Shown: positions 1-6,900 of the stretch, in pieces
Layout of the letters: each line of letters begins with the position of its first letter
Position numbering within the stretch: the stretch's first letter is position 1
Notes under the pieces: generated by a model
Databases searched by the model: none
What the model saw: only the letters and a program-made list of their open reading frames with translations
What the model was told of the DNA's origin: nothing
From: Candidatus Atribacter fermentans
GTDB taxonomy: Bacteria > Atribacterota > Atribacteria > Atribacterales > Atribacteraceae
Length of the DNA stretch: 9,727 bases
Direction: 5' to 3'
Assembly: GCA_012517485.1 (NCBI GenBank)
Contig: JAAYUT010000241.1
Coordinates: 1 to 9,727 of the forward strand
Translations under genes and position numbers: made by a program

Positions 1-151
1 AAAATCAATCGTTTTGTCCTCTTATTTTTTTTACCTGTTCATTGTGAATTTCATACATTCCACATTTTAAACTTACACCGTTTCGCCACAGTTTAATGAG
101 ATGATGAAAAACTGAGTAGTTTGAAGGGTAATTTCTTTTTTAATTTTCAAC
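1..151. other. AT-rich untranslated region upstream of rpoB
   Basis: No open reading frame of useful length and no recognisable C-terminus of rplL (L7/L12) is visible in these bases, although rplJ-rplL commonly precedes rpoB. There is a run of eight T at 25-32, but no convincing GC-rich stem before it. I see no -35/-10 pair better than chance: TTTAAT at 92-97 has no -35 partner, and TTGTGA at 42-47 has only TTTTAA at 17 bp. The simplest reading is an intergenic leader within a ribosomal protein-polymerase transcript whose promoter lies upstream. Confidence is low about anything more specific. Confidence 0.5.
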
Positions 152-160
152 AAAGGTGGT
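152..160 (+). promoter_or_regulatory. Ribosome binding site that decides the rpoB start
   Basis: AAAGGTGGT is a one-mismatch match to the anti-Shine-Dalgarno complement AAAGGAGGT. It ends 7 nt before the GTG at 168. The in-frame GTG codons at 156 and 159 lie inside this motif and so cannot use it, which makes 168 the best-supported start. Confidence 0.8.
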
Positions 161-167
161 GTGCTGG

Positions 168-3100
168 GTGAATTCTGGATACATTCAGAGAAAATCATTT
201 TCCAAAGTTACTTCATTTGCCGAACTCCCTCATTTTATTGAGATACAAAAAAAGTCATTTGACCTGTTTTTACAGGCAAACGTCCCCCCGCATGAACGTA
301 AAAGGCAGGGTTTGCAAGAGGTTTTTACTGAAATTTTTCCTATACAGGATTTTACCGGGAAGCTCATGCTGGAGTTTATCGATTATCGTTTGGATAAGCC
401 GGTATTCTCGGTTCGTGAATGTAAAGACAGAGGGAGAACTTATGCTGCTCCATTATTTGCTCGCGTTCGGTTGATCAATCGTGAAAATAATGAAATAAAA
501 GAGCAAGATGTGTTTATGGGTGAAATCCCACTCATGACTGATAAAGGAACTTTTGTTGTGAACGGAGCAGAGCGAGTGGTAGTGACTCAGCTTATTCGAT
601 CACCAGGGATATTTTTTTCAAAAGATGTGACACCAACTGGAAAAATCGAATATGGTTTTAAAATCATTCCAAACCGAGGTGCCTGGTTGGAATTTGGAAT
701 TGACCCAGGGGAAGTTCTGTTTGTTCGTGTTGATAAAAGGCGCAAAATAAATGCGATGACTTTAATCAGAGCTTTGGGATTTTCCAAAGACAAGGATATC
801 CTCGAGCTGTTCGATAATCATCCTTACATTCAAGCCACCTTGGAAAGAGATACGACTTCAAACCCCAAAGAAGCGGTTATGGAAATTTTCCGGCGCCTCC
901 GTCCTAGCGAGCCACCCACCGAAGAAAATACTCGGGACTTTATGAAGTATTTATTTTTTGATCCCCGTCGTTATGACCTCGGTGAAGTAGGTCGATATAA
1001 ATTAAATAATAAACTGAAACTGGAAGAACGTATAGTTCGAATTGAAGAGTTTGTAGGAGCCGAAGATATCATTCTTGATCATGAAGCACATCAGTGTCTT
1101 CGTAATCAAGCGGCCATTGATGAGGATAACCCCTCACGATATGAAATTCTCCTTCGCAAAGGAGATAAAATTGGTCGACAGTTAGCTCGTACTTTAGAAG
1201 AACTCAACCAAGAATACAACATCGGATATATCCAAGTATATAATGATGAAGACCAAGTCATAAAAGTATTTATTGAACGTGAAGATGAGCTTGAGTTCGT
1301 AAGTGATGAGCTGGAGGGGAGATTGATAAGCCAGGATGTGGTTCAACCAGAGACTGGAGAAACCCTCTTTAAAAAAGGCGAAGTGGTCAGTTTAGAGGTC
1401 TTGAGGACATTACGAGTCCATGGTATAGAACAAATTTGGGTAGAAAAGGGACGGATTTTAAGTCGGGCTGATGTCGTTGGTGGCATCCGGTATCTTCTCA
1501 ACCTGTTAAACGGGGTTGGATATGATGATGATATCGACCACCTTGGAAATCGACGGGCTCGTCCGGTAGGGGAGCTTTTACAAAACCAATTCCGAACTGG
1601 TTTACTGCGAGTTGAAAAAGTCATTCGAGAAAAAATGACCATTCAACCCGACACCGATTCGGCTACTCCTCAAAACCTGATTAATGTTCGTCCAGTCGTT
1701 GCAGCCATAAAAGAGTTTTTAGGAAGTAGTCCACTTTCACAATTTATGGATCAAATCAATCCTCTTTCAGAGATTACTCATAAAAGACGGCTGAGCGCTT
1801 TAGGTCCAGGAGGTTTGAGTCGTGAAAGGGCTGGTTTTGAGGTTCGTGATGTCCATTATACCCATTATGGGCGTATGTGTCCGATCGAAACGCCAGAAGG
1901 ACCGAATATTGGTTTGATCACCTCTCTTTGTATCTATGCCAAGATCAATGAATATGGCTTTATTGTGACACCTTACATGAAAGTAGAAAATCGACATTTG
2001 ACCAATGAAATCAGGTATCTTTCCGCTGACGAAGAAGACCGATACCATATTGCCCCTTCTGATACGGTTATCGATGAGAACGGGAAGATACGCGATGACA
2101 ATGTTGTGGTTCGCTTCCGTTCTAAAATTGTCGAAGTGGAAAGTCAAAAAGTTGACTTTATCGATGTTTCACCTCAACAGATTATCAGTGCGTCAGCCTC
2201 ACTCATACCATTTTTAGAGCATAACGATGCCAACCGGGCTCTGATGGGCACCAATATGCAACGTCAAGCCGTTCCTCTTTTAGTTTCAAAACCACCTCTT
2301 ATCGGGACAGGCATGGAGTACAAAGTCGCCCAGGACTCAGGTGCAGCAGTTGTTGCCCGTAATAGTGGAATAGTTAAGCAGGTCGATTCAGTTTTTATTG
2401 AGATAGAAAATGATGATGGTGATATCGATCTCTATGAATTAGAAAAATTTCAACGATCGAATCAAAGTACCTGTATTAACCAAAAACCGATTGTTCGGGT
2501 TGGCCAGTATGTTGAAGCTGGACAAATTATTGCTGATGGACCTTGTACTTCAATGGGTGAGATTGCTTTAGGGAGAAATGTCTTAGTAGCCTTTATGCCA
2601 TGGGAAGGGGAAAACTTCGAAGATGCTATTCTCATTAGCGAACGATTGGTGAAAGAAGAAGTTTTCACTTCAGTTCACATCGAAGAATACGAAATCGAAG
2701 CCCGAGATACCAAATTAGGTCCGGAGGAAATTACCCGTGATATTCCCAATTTAGGAGAAGATATTCTTCGGAATTTAGATGATGAAGGAATTATTCGGGT
2801 GGGAGCTGATGTAAAACCGGGTGATATTTTGGTGGGCAAAGTTACTCCCAAGGGAGAAACCGAGCTTACCCCCGAAGAACGATTACTGCGAGCGATATTC
2901 GGGGAAAAAGCCCGGGAAGTTCGCGATACATCTCTTCGAGTGCCCCATGGAGAAAGTGGGAAAGTTATTGATGTGAAAGTTTTTTCTCGAGAAAACGAAG
3001 ATGAACTGGCGCCAGGAGTTAATAAACTGGTTAAGGTATTTGTTGCTCAGAAAAGGAAAATTACTGTGGGCGATAAGATGGCTGGTCGTCATGGTAATAA

Positions 3101-3902
3101 AGGAGTAATAGCCAGGATTCTTGCTGAGGAGGACATGCCTTTCCTCCCCGATGGCACACCAGTTGACATAGTTCTCAATCCATTAGGAGTTCCTTCGCGA
3201 ATGAACATTGGGCAGATTTTAGAGACTCATTTGGGTTGGGTTGCCAACAAAGAACGGGTATTCATTGCCAGTGCCCCTTTTGATGGAGCAAAAGAATCCG
3301 AGATTTTAGAAGCATTGAAAAATGTAACCATCAGTCAAGAAAACCGGTATCCGGTTTTTGCTTTTGATGAAAGGATATCGCCAGAGTTTAATCTCCTTCC
3401 ACATGGAAAAGTGATTCTTTACGATGGAAGAACTGGTGAACCTTTCGACAATGAAGTAACAGTTGGCTACATCTACATGATGAAACTTGCTCATCTGGTT
3501 GAAACCAAGATTCATGCTCGTTCAACCGGACCATATTCTTTAGTGACCCAGCAACCGCTGGGAGGAAAAGCTCAATTCGGCGGACAGCGCTTTGGAGAAA
3601 TGGAAGTGTGGGCATTGGAAGGATACGGCGCTGCCTATACCTTACAGGAGATTCTAACGGTGAAATCCGACGATATTGTCGGAAGGGTAAAAGCATATGA
3701 AGCAATAGTCAAGGGTCAAAATGTGCTCAAGCCATCAGTTCCGGAATCTTTTAAGGTATTGGTTAAGGAACTCCAAAGTTTGTGTCTCGATGTAAAAGTG
3801 TTTGATTCCAAGAAAAAGGAAATTTCCATCGAACAGATGGAAGATGCTGATGATGATATACCTGGATTAGGAGTTAATCTCCAGGGACGAGAGAAAAAAT
3901 AA
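168..3902 (+). CDS. rpoB: DNA-directed RNA polymerase subunit beta
   Basis: This is the beta subunit of the core RNA polymerase. It forms one side of the active-site cleft and the rifampicin pocket. From GTG 168 the product is 1244 residues, within the family range. Visible landmarks are the N-terminal protrusion (SFAELPHFIEIQKKSF), the rifampicin cluster at about residues 524-545 (FMDQINPLSEITHKRR), CPIETPEGPNIG at 571-582, the FEDAILISERL block, the flap region near 880-935, and GDKMAGRHGNKG (968-979) with the catalytic-site lysines K970 and K978. D528, H538 and S543 correspond to E. coli D516, H526 and S531 and are wild type, so rifampicin sensitivity is expected. A variable lobe segment (about 283-430) contains a DPxTG-like module (382-425). 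The E. coli-type insertion near the flap is absent. The end matches the family (IPGLGVNLQG). The reading frame extends 12 bases further upstream to GTG 156, but the ribosome binding site favours 168. Confidence 0.98.
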   Translation: MNSGYIQRKSFSKVTSFAELPHFIEIQKKSFDLFLQANVPPHERKRQGLQEVFTEIFPIQDFTGKLMLEFIDYRLDKPVFSVRECKDRGRTYAAPLFARVRLINRENNEIKEQDVFMGEIPLMTDKGTFVVNGAERVVVTQLIRSPGIFFSKDVTPTGKIEYGFKIIPNRGAWLEFGIDPGEVLFVRVDKRRKINAMTLIRALGFSKDKDILELFDNHPYIQATLERDTTSNPKEAVMEIFRRLRPSEPPTEENTRDFMKYLFFDPRRYDLGEVGRYKLNNKLKLEERIVRIEEFVGAEDIILDHEAHQCLRNQAAIDEDNPSRYEILLRKGDKIGRQLARTLEELNQEYNIGYIQVYNDEDQVIKVFIEREDELEFVSDELEGRLISQDVVQPETGETLFKKGEVVSLEVLRTLRVHGIEQIWVEKGRILSRADVVGGIRYLLNLLNGVGYDDDIDHLGNRRARPVGELLQNQFRTGLLRVEKVIREKMTIQPDTDSATPQNLINVRPVVAAIKEFLGSSPLSQFMDQINPLSEITHKRRLSALGPGGLSRERAGFEVRDVHYTHYGRMCPIETPEGPNIGLITSLCIYAKINEYGFIVTPYMKVENRHLTNEIRYLSADEEDRYHIAPSDTVIDENGKIRDDNVVVRFRSKIVEVESQKVDFIDVSPQQIISASASLIPFLEHNDANRALMGTNMQRQAVPLLVSKPPLIGTGMEYKVAQDSGAAVVARNSGIVKQVDSVFIEIENDDGDIDLYELEKFQRSNQSTCINQKPIVRVGQYVEAGQIIADGPCTSMGEIALGRNVLVAFMPWEGENFEDAILISERLVKEEVFTSVHIEEYEIEARDTKLGPEEITRDIPNLGEDILRNLDDEGIIRVGADVKPGDILVGKVTPKGETELTPEERLLRAIFGEKAREVRDTSLRVPHGESGKVIDVKVFSRENEDELAPGVNKLVKVFVAQKRKITVGDKMAGRHGNKGVIARILAEEDMPFLPDGTPVDIVLNPLGVPSRMNIGQILETHLGWVANKERVFIASAPFDGAKESEILEALKNVTISQENRYPVFAFDERISPEFNLLPHGKVILYDGRTGEPFDNEVTVGYIYMMKLAHLVETKIHARSTGPYSLVTQQPLGGKAQFGGQRFGEMEVWALEGYGAAYTLQEILTVKSDDIVGRVKAYEAIVKGQNVLKPSVPESFKVLVKELQSLCLDVKVFDSKKKEISIEQMEDADDDIPGLGVNLQGREKK
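1311..1442 (+). other. Beta-lobe module resembling the beta' repeats
   Basis: Residues 382-425 of RpoB carry SQDVVQPETGETLFKKGEVV followed by a short helix-like stretch and IEQIWV. The pattern D-(V/I)-x-x-P-x-(T/N)-G-x-x-(L/I)-x-x-x-G-x-x-(V/I), then about 15 residues, then I-x-x-I-x-V, is the same one repeated in the RpoC insertion at 7590-8438. From memory, B. subtilis RpoB has a comparable segment (DPETGEILAEKG) in its lobe. The element itself is therefore ordinary, and the resemblance to the RpoC repeats is the point of interest. Confidence 0.6.
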
Positions 3903-3903
3903 G

Positions 3904-3913
3904 AAAAGGGGGA
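3904..3913 (+). promoter_or_regulatory. Ribosome binding site of rpoC
   Basis: AAAAGGGGGA lies immediately after the rpoB stop codon (TAA 3900-3902). Its last G is 8 nt before the TTG at 3921. It supports a TTG start for rpoC, since no ATG or GTG at the expected N-terminus competes. Confidence 0.75.
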
Positions 3914-3920
3914 AAAACCC

Positions 3921-6900
3921 TTGATTGATGTCAATGATCTTGGAGCTATGCAAATTGGTTTATCTTCTCCCGAGCAAATCCGAAAATGGTCTCGAGGAGA
4001 AGTAAAAAAACCCGAAACCATTAATTATCGAACCCTTAAACCAGAAAAAGATGGTTTATTCTGTGAGAAGATTTTTGGTCCAACCAAAGACTGGGAATGT
4101 TATTGTGGAAAGTATAAAAGAATTCGTCATAAAGGCGTTGTTTGCGATCGTTGTGGGGTTGAAATCACTCGTTCTTCAGTAAGAAGAGCGCGGTTGGGTC
4201 ATATCGAATTGGCTGCTCCGGTTTCGCATATCTGGTATTTTAAGAGTATTCCGAGCAAGATGGCTCTCCTTTTGGGGGTTCTTCCCAAAAACCTGGAGAA
4301 AGTTCTTTATTTTGCTTCAGGAAGAAAAAAGGAAGACTGTTATAAGGTTATCGAACCAGGATCGACTGATCTTGAACCAGGAACGATTATTCGGGACACC
4401 GAATATCGGATCCATCAAAAATATGATCCCAATTTTAAAGCTGAAACTGCCCATCGGATAACCGAAGTTCACAGTCTCCCCTTTTCGGTTGGTGATGAGC
4501 TGTCGGCTAAAGAGCTTACTCGGTTTCGTACTAAATTTAAGGAAAGTTTTACTGTAGAAGAAAAAGATACCAATCGTTATGAAGTTATTGATGTTCGAAT
4601 TTTTCCTTATCAACGAGATGAAGAAGTTTCTGAATCGGAAATCTATCAATTGCGGGAGACCTATGGCGACCTTTTTGAAGAAGAGATCTTAACCGATACT
4701 GCCGAGGAACCTTGCTATCTGGTTATTGATCCGGGATCAACCGGTTTGAAAAAAGCCCAGATGATTCTTGAAACCGAAGCGAAACTCCTTCCTCAATATG
4801 ATAAAGATTTTAAAAGCGGCGTTGGAGCTGAAGCAGTCAGAGAGATTCTTAAAACTTTAGACGTTCAGGCTTTAGCTCGAAGTTTGCGAAAAGAGCTGAA
4901 GGAAGCGACCGGTCAAAAAGCCAAGAAAATCATCAAAAGGCTTCAAGTTGTCGAGTCCTTTTGTAAATCAGGGAACCGACCGGAATGGATGATATTGGAA
5001 GTGATTCCAGTTCTTCCGCCCGATTTGCGTCCTATGGTTCAATTGGATGGTGGTCGATTTGCGACCTCCGATTTAAACGACCTCTATCGGAGAGTCATTA
5101 ACCGCAACAATCGTTTGAAAAGATTACTTCAACTGGGAGCCCCTGATATTATTGTAAAAAATGAAAAACGCATGCTTCAGGAAGCTGTGGATGCTTTATT
5201 TGATAATGGCCGAAGAGGGCGTCCCGTTTTAGGACCTGGCAATCGGCCACTTAAATCACTGAGTGACATGCTTCGAGGAAAGAAAGGTCGTTTTCGCCAA
5301 AATTTATTAGGGAAAAGAGTTGATTATTCTGGTCGTTCAGTCATCGTAGCTGGTCCCCAGTTGAATTTTGATCAATGCGGAATTCCTAAGAAGATGGCGT
5401 TAGAATTATTTAAACCTTTCATCATGAAAGGGTTAGTTGATAAAGGGCATGCCCATAATATTAAAAGTGCCAAAAGAATGGTCGAGAAAACCCGCGATGA
5501 AGTTTGGGAGGTATTAGAAGAAGTCATTGCCGAACATCCCGTTCTTCTGAACCGAGCGCCAACTTTACACCGATTGAGCGTTCAAGCATTTCAACCGGTT
5601 TTAGTTGAAGGGAATGCCATTCATATCCATCCTATGGTTTGTCCGGCTTTTAATGCCGATTTCGATGGTGATCAGATGGCGGTTCATGTTCCGCTTTCTG
5701 CAGAAGCTCAGGCTGAATCAGAAATTCTAATGCTTTCATCTCACAACATCCTTTCACCAGCATCTGGTCGACCAATAGCAGTACCAACTCAAGATATGGT
5801 TTTAGGTTGTTACTACTTAACTCTGATGAAAAAAGAAACCAAAGAAAGAAAACCAAAACGATTTCTCGATATCGATGAAGCACTCCTGGCTTTTGAATAC
5901 AAACAAGTCGATCTTCATGAACCGATTTATATTCGAGAAATTCAAGAGAGAGATTCGCATATATCTGTGACAACAATTGGCCGGGTCATTTTTAATCAGG
6001 TTCTTCCTCAAGGAATGCCTTTCTATAATGAACCGATGACCAAAAAGAAACTTTCGGATATTGTTGATTTATGTTTTAGAAAATTTGGAAACCAAATTAC
6101 CGTTGAAACCCTTGACCGAATAAAAAGATTAGGTTTTCATTATGCGACCCAATCAGGAACCAGCATTGGGGTTGTGGATTTGGAAATACCAGATAAAAAA
6201 TTCACCATTATCGAGGAAGCAACCCGACGAGTTGCTGATACCAATGACCATTATAATGAAGGGTTGATTACTGGAGAAGAACGGGAGCAGTCAGTTATCG
6301 ATATTTGGACTGATGCTTCCAACAAAGTCGCTGAGGCAATCTTGGATTTGCTGGATGATTTTAATCCGGTTAACATGATGGCGAAATCAGGCGCTCGAGG
6401 AAGTATTCGACAAATCAGCCAATTGGCAGGAATGCGGGGATTGATGGCTGATCCTTCAGGTCGAATTATCGAATATCCTATTCGAGCGAACTTCCGCGAA
6501 GGGTTAGGAGTTTTGGAATACTTTATATCGACCCATGGTGCTCGAAAAGGATTAGCTGATACGGCACTAAGAACCGCAAAATCAGGTTATCTTACTCGAA
6601 GACTTGTTGACGTTTCTCAAGACATGATTGTTCGTGAAATTGATTGCGGAACTGATGATGGAATTATGATCGGAGATTTAAAAGATGAAAATGATAATGT
6701 GATTGAATATTTTGAAGAAAGAGTTTTAGGTCGTATAGTTCTCAATGATGTATATATTCCCGGAACTGATCAGCTTATCTTGGCTGCCGGTGAAGAAGTC
6801 GATGAAGAGATTGTCCAGAAACTTCAGGAATATAAAATTCGAGAATTAAAAATTCGATCCGTTCTGACCTGTAAATCTCGGTATGGAGTCTGTGCAAAAT

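Noticed and set aside
42..70. Possible rpoB-proximal promoter (TTGTGA, 17 bp, TTTTAA)
   Set aside because: The -10 matches only three of six consensus bases, so it is indistinguishable from background in AT-rich sequence.
121..150. TTGAA ... TTCAA inverted repeat just before the rpoB ribosome binding site
   Set aside because: Only five mostly A-U pairs with a 20-nt loop; too weak to call a terminator or attenuator.
1800..2147. A 115-codon - strand frame inside rpoB, and other antisense frames of 60-110 codons across rpoB, rpoC and rpsL
   Set aside because: All lie opposite strongly conserved polymerase or ribosomal protein sequence in the true frame and show no domain or initiation signal.
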